Notes: a model not told the origin generated them from the letters alone. 21,549 bases of DNA from Blautia sp. BIOML-A1 (GCF_009883055.1 NZ_WWVR01000042.1:1-21549), one strand, 5' to 3'; shown: positions 7,425 to 17,029, numbered from the stretch's first letter. Program-made: numbers and translations.

Positions 7425-8330
7425 ATGAAAACACTGCTGACACTGCAGCTTACGATCTTTATTCTGGTGGCTGTAGGATTTTTAATGAAAAAGATACATA
7501 TCATCGGTCCTCAGGGACAGAAGAATATCAATGATCTGGTTATTTATCTGATCCTGCCATGTAACATCCTTCATGCATTTACCCAGAGCGCGGCAGATGA
7601 AGATTTCAGCAATTATCTGGCAATCCTGTTTATCTCAATCGGTATTCAGATATTCTGCGTCATTTATGGAAAAGTCATGTTTCGCAAGGAATCCGAAGAT
7701 CGACGGAAATGCCTGCAGTATGGAACTATCTGCTCAAATGCAGGATTTCTTGGAAATCCGATCGCAGAAGGTGTTTATGGGATGGAAGGTCTTATTCTTG
7801 CCAGTGTATATCTGATTCCTCAGAGAATTATGATGTGGTCCTCCGGCCTGGCTGTTTTCTCCGGAAGCAGTGACAAGATGAAAACGGTGAAAAAAGTTGT
7901 CACACATCCATGTATTCTGGCATGTGTACTTGGGATACTTCTGATGATTACAGGACTTCCGATTCCACCAGGACTTGATGGTGCAGTGACAGCAGTCGGA
8001 AACTGTAATACGGCGATGTCGATGATGGTCATTGGAATGATCCTTGCAGATATCAATTTCAAAGATTTCTGGGATTGGACAGTAGTGAAATACACAATTC
8101 ACAGACTTGTTATCATTCCGGCAGTCGTCTATATTGTCTGCAGCTTTCTTCCTCTCAGCAAAAATGTTCTGGGACTGTGCGTGCTTCTTGCAGCAATGCC
8201 AGCAGGTGCAACTACCAGTATCCTGGCAGAAAAATATCAGGTGGATTCTCCGTTTGCTACAAAACTGGTGATCTTTTCCACGCTGCTGTCGCTTCCGACT
8301 ATCTGCCTGTGGAGTATTTTTCTTCAGTAA
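7425..8330 (+). CDS. AEC-family (auxin efflux carrier-like) permease
   Basis: 301 residues with about ten hydrophobic segments, the normal size for bacterial AEC transporters. Family features visible are an early LMKKIHIIGPQGQKNINDLVIYLILPCNIL block (residues about 21-50, with the conserved proline-asparagine kink), a mid-protein GFLGNPI, and the second-half AAMPAGATTSILAEKY segment near 257-272. Bacterial members carry dicarboxylates such as malate or other small organic anions; plant members carry auxin. The substrate here is unknown. AGAGGAG lies seven bases before ATG. The gene has its own promoter and terminator, so it is a single-gene unit. Confidence 0.88.
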   Translation: MKTLLTLQLTIFILVAVGFLMKKIHIIGPQGQKNINDLVIYLILPCNILHAFTQSAADEDFSNYLAILFISIGIQIFCVIYGKVMFRKESEDRRKCLQYGTICSNAGFLGNPIAEGVYGMEGLILASVYLIPQRIMMWSSGLAVFSGSSDKMKTVKKVVTHPCILACVLGILLMITGLPIPPGLDGAVTAVGNCNTAMSMMVIGMILADINFKDFWDWTVVKYTIHRLVIIPAVVYIVCSFLPLSKNVLGLCVLLAAMPAGATTSILAEKYQVDSPFATKLVIFSTLLSLPTICLWSIFLQ

Positions 8331-8346
8331 ATAAACAGAATTCATC

Positions 8347-8388
8347 AAAAAATCCCCCCCACCGGCTTGTGGAGAGGGATTTTTTTTT
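8347..8388 (+). terminator. Terminator of the AEC permease gene
   Basis: AAAATCCCCCC and GGGATTTTTTTT form a GC-rich stem with flanking A and T tracts, 17 bases after the stop codon. Confidence 0.85.
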
Positions 8389-8395
8389 ATATACT
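8367..8395 (+). promoter_or_regulatory. Weak candidate promoter of the methyltransferase-deacylase gene
   Basis: TTGTGG, 17 bases, TATACT, inside and just after the terminator. The -10 is good and the -35 poor. No better promoter is visible before the gene. Confidence 0.3.
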
Positions 8396-8466
8396 TTAAA
8401 ATATTTATGTTGGGGGAGTTTGCTTTTTACCCCTGGCAGTATCAATCTATGGAGAAGAGACATATT

Positions 8467-10917
8467 ATGAACGATCTTAAAAATGAAATCCATGACTACT
8501 GGACGAACCGTGCCAGAGGTTACTCAGAATATAATCAGCAGGAGATGGCAGATGCCAGGCGGACCATGTGGAGAGATAAACTTCTTTCCTTATTAAAAGA
8601 GGAATTTCCACAGCAAAAACCAGAAGAGATAAAAATCCTCGATGTTGGGACCGGACCGGGATTCTTTGCGATACTTCTCGCAGAAGCCGGATATCAGGTG
8701 ACAGCGATCGATTATACAGAAGAAATGCTAAAAGAAGCACAGCAGAATGCCGGTGGACTGGCGAAGTGTATTGTGTGGAAAACCGGTGACGCACAGGCTC
8801 TCGATGTGGAAAACAACAGTTTCGATGTGATCGTGACCCGAAATGTGACCTGGAATCTTCCAAGACCGGATCTCGCATACAGAGAATGGCTCCGCGTGCT
8901 CAAGCCGGGTGGTGTACTTTATAACTTTGATGCAGACTGGTACGGACACTTATATAATGAAGAGAAACGAAACAGCTACGAGAAAGACCGGCAGCAGACA
9001 GAGGAACAGCAGGTAGAGGATTACTACCGAGGAACCGATATCGAGAAGATGGAAGAAATTGCCCGACAGGTTCCGTTAAGTCGTCTGGAGCGTCCGAAAT
9101 GGGATCTGGAAACCATGACAAAAACCGGATTTCTGGATGTATCCTGTGATGAGGCGGTCTGGAAAGAGGTCTGGACAGAAGAAGAGATCATCAACAACAG
9201 TACTTCTCCGATTTTTCTGCTGACTGGAAGAAAGAGAGCTGCTTTTCATCTCAAAAACATAACCGTAGAACCGGGACAGAAATGGAACGGGGAACTGGAG
9301 CTTGCAGACGGAGAAATCAGACTTCCGGCAACGGTCCTGCATGGACATGCCGAGGGAAAGACCATGCTTATCACTGCCGGAGTACATGCCGGAGAATATG
9401 TGGGAATTCAGGCGGCAATCGAATTGTCCCAGAAGCTTAAGATCGAAAAGGTGACCGGCACGATCATCATCGTAAAGGTTATGAACCGTCCGGCGTTTGA
9501 ACACCGTAACGGAAGTATGGGACTGACTGACGGAAGAAACCTCAACCGTGAATTTCCGGGAAATCCGGAAGGAACAGAGATGGAGCGGCTTGCCTGGGCA
9601 GTATCTCAGGAACTGCAGCCAGCAGCAGATTATTATATCGATCTTCACAGCGGAGACGATTATGAGAAGCTGACACCGTATGTTTATTATGCCGGGGCAG
9701 CTCCAGAGGAAACTGTAAAAATATCCAGAAAAATGGCAGAACAGGTCGATGTTCCATATATGGTAAGATCCAATGTGGCCTCCGGTGGCTCTTATAACTA
9801 TGCTGCTTCGCAGGGAATCCCAAGCATTCTGATCGAGCGCGGCGGGATGGGGGACTGGAACTATGAGGAAGTCCGCTCTACCAGAAGAGATGTCCGGAAT
9901 ATCCTGTGCCATATGGGACTCTACCAGGGAATCAAAGATTTCAGAACCTATTATCCTCTGGATGTGGCAGATGTCCGCTACCAGGATGCAGAGGAAGACG
10001 GCCTCTGGTATCCGTTCAAAAAGGTCGGCGATATGATCCAGGAGGGAGATATCCTTGGAGAAGTCCGTGACTATGAAGGCAAAGTAAAGGAAGTCAGCAT
10101 CGCAGAGTTCGACGGTGTTCTTCTCTATCAGACAGGAACCTTACAGGTTCTCGGAAATGGTCCTATGGTCACTTATGGAAGAATCGTCAGTCCTTATGAC
10201 GAGCGCAAAGAGCGGATCGTGAATTACTGGGAAAAACGAAGTGACAGCTTTCTGGAGCAGAGAAGACAGGAACTCCACAGTGAAATGGCAGAGCGATGGA
10301 TGAAGGAAATCCGTGCACAGATGCCAGAAGGTGAGAATCTTCGAATTCTTGATGTGGGATGCGGGGCAGGATTCTTCTCCATCCTTCTGGCGAAGGCCGG
10401 ACATCAGGTGACAGGAATCGACCTGACACCGGATATGATCAAAAATGCCCGTATTCTTGCAAAGGAGGAGAAGGCAGACTGTGAATTCCTTGTCATGGAT
10501 GCAGAAAATCCGGAGTTCCCGGACGGAAGCTTTGACATGATCATTTCCCGGAACCTGACCTGGACACTGCCGCATGTACGTCATGCTTATGGGGAATGGA
10601 TCCGTGTACTCAAAAAGGACGGTGTACTGCTGAACTTTGATGCGAACTACGGAATCACAGATTTCTCAAATGTAGAGGATCTGCCGGAAAACCATGCCCA
10701 CAATATGCTTGGCGATGATATGATGCGTGAGTGCGAGGAACTTAAGCGCCAGCTTCCGATCAGTTCCTACAGCCGCCCGGCCTGGGATCTGGAAACACTG
10801 GGAGCTATGGAACTGAAAGAATTCCGGGTGGATCTGGGAATCAGCAGCAGGATCTATCTGGAGAAAGATGCCTTCTACAATCCGACTCCTCTGTTTATGC
10901 TGCGTACCATCAAATAA
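8467..10917 (+). CDS. Tri-domain methyltransferase / zinc deacylase / methyltransferase fusion
   Basis: 816 residues, no signal peptide, likely cytoplasmic. Residues 1-255 are a class I SAM methyltransferase: ILDVGTGPGFF (57-67) binds SAM and the acidic residue is Asp82. Residues 260-575 are an AspA/AstE-type zinc deacylase: HAGE (His307, Glu310), NLNREFPG around 358-365, third ligand His394 in DLHSG, catalytic Glu457 in ILIERGG, then the beta-rich end typical of the fold. Residues 580-816 are a second methyltransferase: ILDVGCGAGFF (627-637), Asp652. The two methyltransferases are paralogues; both carry RN(V/L)TW(N/T)LP, a VLK block and NFDA. I chose ATG at 8467 because GGAGAAGAG lies seven bases before it; the in-frame ATG at 8407 lacks a site. 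A LysR gene and a Nik/Dpp importer follow. Likely role: modification and deacylation of a small molecule, possibly a metal ligand (inference). Confidence 0.88.
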   Translation: MNDLKNEIHDYWTNRARGYSEYNQQEMADARRTMWRDKLLSLLKEEFPQQKPEEIKILDVGTGPGFFAILLAEAGYQVTAIDYTEEMLKEAQQNAGGLAKCIVWKTGDAQALDVENNSFDVIVTRNVTWNLPRPDLAYREWLRVLKPGGVLYNFDADWYGHLYNEEKRNSYEKDRQQTEEQQVEDYYRGTDIEKMEEIARQVPLSRLERPKWDLETMTKTGFLDVSCDEAVWKEVWTEEEIINNSTSPIFLLTGRKRAAFHLKNITVEPGQKWNGELELADGEIRLPATVLHGHAEGKTMLITAGVHAGEYVGIQAAIELSQKLKIEKVTGTIIIVKVMNRPAFEHRNGSMGLTDGRNLNREFPGNPEGTEMERLAWAVSQELQPAADYYIDLHSGDDYEKLTPYVYYAGAAPEETVKISRKMAEQVDVPYMVRSNVASGGSYNYAASQGIPSILIERGGMGDWNYEEVRSTRRDVRNILCHMGLYQGIKDFRTYYPLDVADVRYQDAEEDGLWYPFKKVGDMIQEGDILGEVRDYEGKVKEVSIAEFDGVLLYQTGTLQVLGNGPMVTYGRIVSPYDERKERIVNYWEKRSDSFLEQRRQELHSEMAERWMKEIRAQMPEGENLRILDVGCGAGFFSILLAKAGHQVTGIDLTPDMIKNARILAKEEKADCEFLVMDAENPEFPDGSFDMIISRNLTWTLPHVRHAYGEWIRVLKKDGVLLNFDANYGITDFSNVEDLPENHAHNMLGDDMMRECEELKRQLPISSYSRPAWDLETLGAMELKEFRVDLGISSRIYLEKDAFYNPTPLFMLRTIK

Positions 10918-10984
10918 CAGGATCAAAACCATACACACAACAGCAGGTGGACTGCTGAAAACAGAATCAGATGCGGAGAATTAC

Positions 10985-11893
10985 ATGGATTTAAAACAAT
11001 TACAATATTTTGTGGCATGTGCACAGACAGGATCATTCAGTGATGCGGCAAAAATCCTCTATTCTACACAGCCAAGTGTGAGCAAGGTGATCAAGGCACT
11101 GGAAGATACCCTGGGAATCCAGCTTTTTGAACGGCTTCCAAGAGGAATCCGCCTGACTGTGCAGGGAAAGAAGGTCTATCATTATGCCTGCAAGATCATA
11201 AATGAGATGGATGTACTGGAAAACATGGCTGCCAGAGGAATGACCAGGTGGATTCGTATTTCGATGAATCCCAGCTCCTGGCTTGCAAATCAGTTTGTGG
11301 ATTTTTATAACCAGACCTATGAAAAAAACTATCACTTTCAGGTGACCACAGCAGGTGTGCGAAGCGTTATGGAGCGTGTGCGGGATTATCTGGATGATAT
11401 CGGCTTTGTCTATATATTCAGTCAGCAGAAAGAAAACTTTCTGCATGAACTGGCCAAAAACAAAATGCAGTTCGTTCCGATGTATGAAACAGAGGTGATC
11501 CTTTATCCCGGACAGAAGACGGAGCTTTATGCTTCGGGAAAAGAGAGTGTAGAGCCGGAAGATCTGAAGGGACTTCGCTTCATACAGAATTACCAGGATG
11601 AGTTTTTTGACATCGGTGCTGCCGGGGAAGACGGGTTTCAGTGGCGTGATCTTGACATCTCCGTACTGACCAACAGCGATTACATTATGGAAAAAATGCT
11701 GAAGAACAGTCGTGCCTCCAATGTGAGCGGCAGTTATCTCTCCGAAAATAAAAAAGGAACGACACCGGGAATCCCACTCCATATGGGAGACAGCAGAGTT
11801 ATTTTTGGCCATATATTGCACAGAGGTGAGAAAATCGATGAGAGCGTACAGGAATTCCTTGATTTTCTCATGGAACGCCTTCCCAAAAGTTAA
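10985..11893 (+). CDS. LysR-family transcriptional regulator
   Basis: 302 residues, normal LysR length. The winged helix-turn-helix is at 1-60 (LQYFVACAQTGSFSDAAKIL, then QPSVSKVIKALEDTLGIQLFER), followed by a linker helix and an inducer-binding domain that is divergent from well-known members. The start ATG at 10985 has GGAG six bases upstream; the open frame extends further 5' but without support. It lies 67 bases after the tri-domain gene with no terminator between, so it is probably cotranscribed with it. A terminator separates it from the importer genes, which it likely controls, perhaps in response to the imported ligand. The effector is unknown. Confidence 0.92.
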   Translation: MDLKQLQYFVACAQTGSFSDAAKILYSTQPSVSKVIKALEDTLGIQLFERLPRGIRLTVQGKKVYHYACKIINEMDVLENMAARGMTRWIRISMNPSSWLANQFVDFYNQTYEKNYHFQVTTAGVRSVMERVRDYLDDIGFVYIFSQQKENFLHELAKNKMQFVPMYETEVILYPGQKTELYASGKESVEPEDLKGLRFIQNYQDEFFDIGAAGEDGFQWRDLDISVLTNSDYIMEKMLKNSRASNVSGSYLSENKKGTTPGIPLHMGDSRVIFGHILHRGEKIDESVQEFLDFLMERLPKS

Positions 11894-11922
11894 AAGCGAC
11901 ATATTCCAAAACAGACAAAAGA

Positions 11923-11939
11923 TATTCAAATAACGAATA
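11923..11939. promoter_or_regulatory. Possible LysR box
   Basis: TATTC-N7-GAATA, an inverted repeat that fits the T-N11-A LysR pattern, between the LysR stop and the terminator. It is upstream of the importer operon but also upstream of the terminator, which makes the assignment uncertain. Confidence 0.3.
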
Positions 11940-11940
11940 G

Positions 11941-11975
11941 CACATAACCCCTCCAGGGGGTTGTGTGTTTTTTTT
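11941..11975 (+). terminator. Terminator after the LysR gene
   Basis: CACATAACCCC pairs with GGGGTTGTGTG around a short loop, followed by eight T. It separates the enzyme-regulator unit from the importer operon. No convincing sigma-A promoter is visible in the 60 bases that follow. Confidence 0.9.
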
Positions 11976-12034
11976 GCGTTTGCTAGTCTTTATGTAACGA
12001 ATTGAATTACTATGCGGATACAAAAAGGAGATTC

Positions 12035-12979
12035 ATGTTTAAGTATATTTTAAAAAGACTTCTTCAACTGATTCCGATTTTAATCGGAATCACTTTTTTG
12101 TCCTTTGCCATGATGCGTCTGGCAGGCGGCGATGCAGTTACCTATATGTATGAGAATGCGGGCTCGGCAGTGTCTCAGGAAGTCATTGATGAAACGAGAA
12201 AAGAGTATGGGCTGGATCAGCCGTTCCTCGTTCAGTATGCGAAGTGGTTTGCAGGAATGGCGACAGGAGACATGGGCAAGAGCTATGTGTCCAAGAGAGA
12301 TGTCTATGAGACCTTTATAGAAAAACTCCCGGCAACGATATTGCTGACCGTATCCTCCGTGCTGCTGACGATGCTTGTTGCAATCCCGCTCGGCATCCTT
12401 TCGGCAGTAAAGCACAATAAATGGAGTGACTACCTGATACGATTCTTAAGTTTTATCGGAAATTCCATGCCGAACTTTTTTGCGGCACTGGTACTGATGT
12501 ACTTCTTTTCCATCAAACTTGGATGGCTTCCGGTCATTACCAATGATAATGTGGCTTTAAGTCTTGTCATGCCGACGCTGACGCTTGCAATATCCATGGC
12601 ATCCAAGTATACCCGTCAGGTGAGGGCGACGATACTGGAAGAACTGAATAAGGATTATGTGGCTGGGGCAAGAGCAAGAGGCGTAAGAGGAAGCGTGATC
12701 ATATGGAAGAATGTTATGAAATCTTCTATGCTTACGATTATCACACTGCTGGCATTATCAATAGGAAACCTCCTGGGAGGAACCACAATCGTCGAAACTA
12801 TTTTTATGTGGGACGGTGTTGGCAAAATGGCAGTAGATGCCATCACAATGAGAGACTATCCGATTATTCAGGCGTATGTGGCATGGATGGCGATCATTTA
12901 TGTGGTGGTAAATCTGATCACAGATATCATTTATCATTATCTGGATCCTCAGGTAAGATTAGGAGGTGACAGAGCATGA
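12035..12979 (+). CDS. dppB: Nik/Dpp-type ABC importer permease, first subunit
   Basis: 314 residues with six membrane helices. The N-terminus MFKYILKRLLQLIPILIGIT is the hallmark of DppB/NikB/OppB permeases. The coupling loop region EELNKDYVAGARARGV is near residue 210-225 and contacts the ATPase. It forms the membrane channel with the next gene product for import of peptides, nickel complexes or similar small ligands. AAGGAG precedes ATG 12035 by four bases; an earlier in-frame ATG lacks a site. It overlaps the next gene by four bases, showing translational coupling. Confidence 0.93.
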   Translation: MFKYILKRLLQLIPILIGITFLSFAMMRLAGGDAVTYMYENAGSAVSQEVIDETRKEYGLDQPFLVQYAKWFAGMATGDMGKSYVSKRDVYETFIEKLPATILLTVSSVLLTMLVAIPLGILSAVKHNKWSDYLIRFLSFIGNSMPNFFAALVLMYFFSIKLGWLPVITNDNVALSLVMPTLTLAISMASKYTRQVRATILEELNKDYVAGARARGVRGSVIIWKNVMKSSMLTIITLLALSIGNLLGGTTIVETIFMWDGVGKMAVDAITMRDYPIIQAYVAWMAIIYVVVNLITDIIYHYLDPQVRLGGDRA

Positions 12980-13842
12980 GTGATATAAACCAAAAAGTGA
13001 CAGTCCGCAAACAGAAGATCAGGAAAAATCATGTCAGGGCAAAGCTGATATTTTTCACAATACTGGTTCTGATCCTGCTTGTCATCGCGGCTTTTGCACG
13101 AAAGCTTTGTCCGTATGATCCGGATATCCAGGATCTTCTTATGGCACAGAAGCCGCCGAGTGCGGAGCATATCATGGGAACGGACCGTTATGGAAGAGAT
13201 ATGTTTTCACGTGTCCTGTCAGGAAGCACGACCAGTATTTATGCGACATTGCTCCTGGTAGCGATCGTTACCGTAGTTGGAACCACAATTGGTATTATCT
13301 GTGGCTGGTGCGGAGGAATCGCGGATACGATTCTGATGCGAATATCGGATCTCTTCCTGGCATTTCCAAGCCTCGTTTTTGCACTGGCAGTAGCAGGCGT
13401 GCTTGGCGGGGGAATCCAGAATGCGATCATAGCTCTTGCGGTGATCGGATGGCCGAAGTTTGCCAGACTTGCCAGAGGCCTGACGCTTGTCCAGAAAGAT
13501 TCTCCGTATCTGATGGCAGTAAGATTATCAGGAAGCAGTACGTTCAAGATCATGTTCAAGCATATTTTGCCGAACATTGCAGGCCCCATACTGGTGACCT
13601 CTGTTCTTGATATCGGAACCATGATGATGGAGCTTGCAGGACTTTCCTTCCTCGGACTTGGTGTACAGCCGCCAATGGCAGAGTGGGGAAGCATGATCAA
13701 TGATGGAAGAAGTATGCTTCAGATTTCACCATGGATGGTGCTTGCACCGGGACTTGCCATATTTATAACCGTTATAGTTTTTAATCTTTTCGGAGATACC
13801 TTAAGAGATTATATGGATCCGAAAGAAAGAGCCAGAAAATAA
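12976..13842 (+). CDS. dppC: Nik/Dpp-type ABC importer permease, second subunit
   Basis: 288 residues. Features of DppC/NikC permeases: a basic cytoplasmic N-terminus, one helix, the PPSAEHIMGTDRYGRDMFSRVLSG block near residues 61-85, an EAA-like coupling loop near 170-190 (SPYLMAVRLSGSSTFKIMFKHILPN), and the C-terminal PPMAEWGSMINDGR motif near 233-246. It pairs with the preceding permease. Start ATG has AGGAGGTGAC upstream and overlaps the previous stop; its stop overlaps the open frame of the binding protein. Confidence 0.93.
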   Translation: MSDINQKVTVRKQKIRKNHVRAKLIFFTILVLILLVIAAFARKLCPYDPDIQDLLMAQKPPSAEHIMGTDRYGRDMFSRVLSGSTTSIYATLLLVAIVTVVGTTIGIICGWCGGIADTILMRISDLFLAFPSLVFALAVAGVLGGGIQNAIIALAVIGWPKFARLARGLTLVQKDSPYLMAVRLSGSSTFKIMFKHILPNIAGPILVTSVLDIGTMMMELAGLSFLGLGVQPPMAEWGSMINDGRSMLQISPWMVLAPGLAIFITVIVFNLFGDTLRDYMDPKERARK

Positions 13843-13865
13843 TGTTAAGAAAGGACACCTATATT

Positions 13866-15401
13866 ATGAAGAAAAAATTAATCGCAGCGATTCTTACAGG
13901 GGCAATGCTTGCAGCAGGAATGTCCGCAACTGTATGGGCTGATGGAGAGAAATCCTTCGTGTATGGAACAACCGGATACAGTGAAGAGATGGGAGATGCA
14001 GGACTGAACCCACATGACAACTATTCAGGATGGAGTGCTCTCCGCTATGGTGTTGGAGAAACTCTCTTCAAATACAATGACAATATGGAAGTAGAGCCAT
14101 GGCTGGCAACAGACTATGAGTTTGTGGATGACACAACTGTAAAGATCACACTTCGTGACGGCGTGAAGTTTTCCAGTGGACGTACCATGGATGCAGAGGC
14201 AGTCAAAGAATGTCTGGAAGACCTGATCGCAGTTCATGACCGTGCACCATCTGACCTCAAGATCGATCATATGGAGGCAGATGGTCTGACCCTTACCATT
14301 TATACCACAGAGCCGTGTCCGGCGATCATCAACTATCTTGGTGATCCATACGGAGCAATCATCGATATGGAATATGGAATCCAGGGAGAAGGAGGCTCTG
14401 CCAATGTAGCCGGAACTGGTCCATATATTGCAGAAAACGTTACACCGACACAGATCGACCTGGTCAAAAATGATAACTACTGGGGTGGTGAAGTAAAGGT
14501 AGATAAAGTTACAGTGAAATCCTTCTCAGACGGAAGTGCACTGACAGCAGCACTGCAGACCGGAGATATCCAGGGTACTTATGGACTGCAGTATGATAAC
14601 TATCCTCTGTTTGAAAACAATGCAGACTATACCATTAACTCCTGTGCGACCAGCCGCTGCTTCTTCGGACAGTTCAATATGGATTCAGAGATCATGCAGG
14701 ATCAGAACGTCCGTAAAGCGGTTGAGATGGGAATCGACAAAGACGGATTCTGTTCTGTGATCATGCAGGGACGTGGGGTTCCGGCCAAAGCAGCCTTCCC
14801 GAGCAGCTTTTCCTATGGAAATGATGCAGTAGAAACCGTTTCCTATGATCCGGACGGAGCAAAGAAGCTTCTTGAAGAGTCCGGATGGACAGATACAGAT
14901 GGTGATGGATACGTGGATAAAGATGGACAGAAGTTAAGTATTAACTGGCTGACATATCCGACCCGTCTGGAGCAGCCGAAGCTTGCAGAGTATGCACAGG
15001 CCACACTGAAGGATATCGGTATTGATGTGCAGGTAAACAATACTTCAGATCACAGAACCTTTGCAGAAAACGGAGAGTTTGATGTTTACGTAAGTTCCAC
15101 AACGACTGCACCGACAGGTGATCCGGAATATTTCTTCACAAGTACAGTAGTAGGCTCCAAGAACTATGGAAATTATCAGAACGAAGAAGTTACCAAACTG
15201 ACAGAACAGCTTCATCAGACCTTTGACAAGGATGAGAGAGGAAAGCTTGCGACAGAGCTTCAGCAGGATATTCTGGATGATGATGCATTCTTCTTTGTAT
15301 CACATCTGAATATGGGAATCGTGACAAAGTCAAACGTGACAGGAATGGCGGCACATCCATGTGATTACTATGAGATCACAGCAGATCTGGATGTAGAGTA
15401 A
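13866..15401 (+). CDS. Extracellular solute-binding protein, family 5 (Nik/Dpp/Opp type)
   Basis: 511 residues. It would capture the ligand outside the cell and deliver it to the importer. The signal peptide is KKK followed by a hydrophobic stretch and AWA just before Asp27. The family 5 pattern is visible: WLATDYEF, then DGVKFSSGRTMDAEAVK near 95-112, and the C-terminal half with repeated DIG and FFF blocks. A Gram-positive binding protein normally has a lipobox cysteine; here the equivalent spot reads LAAGM, so no lipid anchor is predicted. I chose ATG 13866 (MKKKL) with GAAAGGA upstream; ATG 13842 would add eight residues before the signal. Related proteins bind nickel-ligand complexes, peptides or haem; the ligand here cannot be read. 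Confidence 0.92.
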   Translation: MKKKLIAAILTGAMLAAGMSATVWADGEKSFVYGTTGYSEEMGDAGLNPHDNYSGWSALRYGVGETLFKYNDNMEVEPWLATDYEFVDDTTVKITLRDGVKFSSGRTMDAEAVKECLEDLIAVHDRAPSDLKIDHMEADGLTLTIYTTEPCPAIINYLGDPYGAIIDMEYGIQGEGGSANVAGTGPYIAENVTPTQIDLVKNDNYWGGEVKVDKVTVKSFSDGSALTAALQTGDIQGTYGLQYDNYPLFENNADYTINSCATSRCFFGQFNMDSEIMQDQNVRKAVEMGIDKDGFCSVIMQGRGVPAKAAFPSSFSYGNDAVETVSYDPDGAKKLLEESGWTDTDGDGYVDKDGQKLSINWLTYPTRLEQPKLAEYAQATLKDIGIDVQVNNTSDHRTFAENGEFDVYVSSTTTAPTGDPEYFFTSTVVGSKNYGNYQNEEVTKLTEQLHQTFDKDERGKLATELQQDILDDDAFFFVSHLNMGIVTKSNVTGMAAHPCDYYEITADLDVE

Positions 15402-15420
15402 GACCCGGGGAGAACAGATT

Positions 15421-16218
15421 ATGAATTCTTTGCTTCGTGTAGAGCATGTGACAATTTCCTACAATGGAAAACCAGTGGTCCAGGATGTAAGCTTTGAACT
15501 GAGACAGGGAGAGATCCTGGGAATCGTAGGAGAGTCCGGAAGTGGCAAAAGTACGATCGTCAAGGCAATTATGGGGCTTCTGGGGGAGGAAGGCCTGGTC
15601 ACAAGAGGGGATATCTGGTACAGAGGAGAAAATCTGACAGATATGAACACCAAAAAACTGCGCAAATATCTTGGTACAGAGATCGGCATGGTATTTCAGG
15701 ACTGTAAGGGGGCACTGTGCCCTGTACGCAAGATCGGTGCACAGATATACGAGGCAGTGTCAGAACATGAAAAGATCAGCAGACGGGCAGTCAGGGAACG
15801 TGCCGGAGAGATCATGAGAAAGATCGGCCTGGATGACAGTGATCGTGTGCTGGACAGTTATCCGTTTGAACTCTCCGGTGGAATGAACCAGAGAGTGGGA
15901 ATCTGCACAGCCATGATCATGCGTCCGAAGCTTCTGCTGGCAGATGAGCCAACCAGTGCACTTGATGTAACCGTTCAGAAGCAGGTAGTGGAGGAACTTC
16001 TGCTTATGCGCAGAGAATATGATACAGCCATGATCCTTGTAACCCACAACATCGGTGTTGTAAGGTTGATGGCAGACAGAATACTGGTGCTTCAGAACGG
16101 ACAGATGAGAGATTATGGGGAGACAGAGGCTGTATTGGATCACTCTGAAGATCCCTATACAAAGACACTGATGAGTTCTGTGCTTCATCTGAAGCGGGAC
16201 AGGATCCGGAAGGAGTAA
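15421..16218 (+). CDS. dppD: Nik/Dpp-type ABC importer ATPase, first subunit
   Basis: 265 residues. ATP-binding motifs: Walker A GESGSGKST at 37-45, signature LSGGMNQR near 151-158, Walker B LLLADEPTSALD near 172-183, and switch histidine in LVTHN near 205. Its C-terminus is short and lacks the longer tail with cysteines that carries an iron-sulfur cluster in some DppD/OppD proteins; the length is closer to NikD. It powers import together with the next gene product, five bases downstream. Confidence 0.93.
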   Translation: MNSLLRVEHVTISYNGKPVVQDVSFELRQGEILGIVGESGSGKSTIVKAIMGLLGEEGLVTRGDIWYRGENLTDMNTKKLRKYLGTEIGMVFQDCKGALCPVRKIGAQIYEAVSEHEKISRRAVRERAGEIMRKIGLDDSDRVLDSYPFELSGGMNQRVGICTAMIMRPKLLLADEPTSALDVTVQKQVVEELLLMRREYDTAMILVTHNIGVVRLMADRILVLQNGQMRDYGETEAVLDHSEDPYTKTLMSSVLHLKRDRIRKE

Positions 16219-16223
16219 AGGAT

Positions 16224-16982
16224 ATGGCAGAAATCATTTTAAAAGCCGACCATCTGAAAAAAATCTTTGTATCCGGCAAAAAATCCACCACAGCGGTAGA
16301 TGACGTAAGCTTTGAACTGGTGAGAGGAGAATGCCTCGGGATCGTAGGTGAATCCGGCTCCGGCAAAAGTACGATCGCCAGAATGCTCACACATCTGGAA
16401 GGCATCACTGAGGGAAAGATTTTTCTTAAAGGAAAAGATATCACGCATGTCGGAGGCAAGGCTTTGCGTAATATCTATCAGGATATGCAGATGGTTTTTC
16501 AGATGCCGATGGAATCGTTTGATCCAAGATGCACACTGGGAGATGGAATTGGGGAAAGTCTTCGGAATATGGGGATAACCCGTGCCGAAACGCGTAAACG
16601 TGTGGAAAATCTCCTCGAAAGATGTGGCCTCGACAAAGAATATGCAGACCGCTATCCGCACCAGGTCAGCGGAGGCCAGTGCCAGAGAGCAGCAATCGCC
16701 AGAGCTCTGGCAGTAAGCCCGGAAATCCTGATCTGTGATGAGGCGACCAGTGCACTTGACGTAACAGTCCAGAAACAGATCCTGGAACTTCTGATCGAAC
16801 TGAAGCAAAAAGAAAATCTGTCATTTCTCCTGATCTGTCACGACCTTGCACTGGTGCAGAAATTCTGTGACAGAGTTCTGGTTCTTTATCACGGAAAGAC
16901 AGTAGAATGCGGAACTCCGGATGAGATCATCAATCATCCGAAGATGGAATATACAAAGAAACTGATCGATTCAGTCTTATAA
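16224..16982 (+). CDS. dppF: Nik/Dpp-type ABC importer ATPase, second subunit
   Basis: 252 residues. Walker A GESGSGKST at 42-50, signature VSGGQCQR near 147-154, Walker B ILICDEATSALD near 167-178, and H-loop LICHD near 208. It is a DppF/NikE-type partner of the preceding ATPase. AAAGGAT lies just before the ATG. The gene is followed by 47 bases without a hairpin, so transcription probably continues into the DJ-1/PfpI gene. Confidence 0.92.
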   Translation: MAEIILKADHLKKIFVSGKKSTTAVDDVSFELVRGECLGIVGESGSGKSTIARMLTHLEGITEGKIFLKGKDITHVGGKALRNIYQDMQMVFQMPMESFDPRCTLGDGIGESLRNMGITRAETRKRVENLLERCGLDKEYADRYPHQVSGGQCQRAAIARALAVSPEILICDEATSALDVTVQKQILELLIELKQKENLSFLLICHDLALVQKFCDRVLVLYHGKTVECGTPDEIINHPKMEYTKKLIDSVL

Positions 16983-17029
16983 AATCAACAGCATAATAAT
17001 CGATAAATAATGACCGGAGGGCAGAAACT

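Noticed and set aside
9076..9912. Minus-strand open frame of 278 codons
   Set aside because: It is antisense to the deacylase domain, whose zinc and catalytic motifs are intact; no ribosome site or family pattern.
11976..12034. Metal-responsive operator or cobalamin riboswitch before the importer
   Set aside because: The gap is about 60 bases with no NikR-like repeat and no room for a B12 riboswitch.
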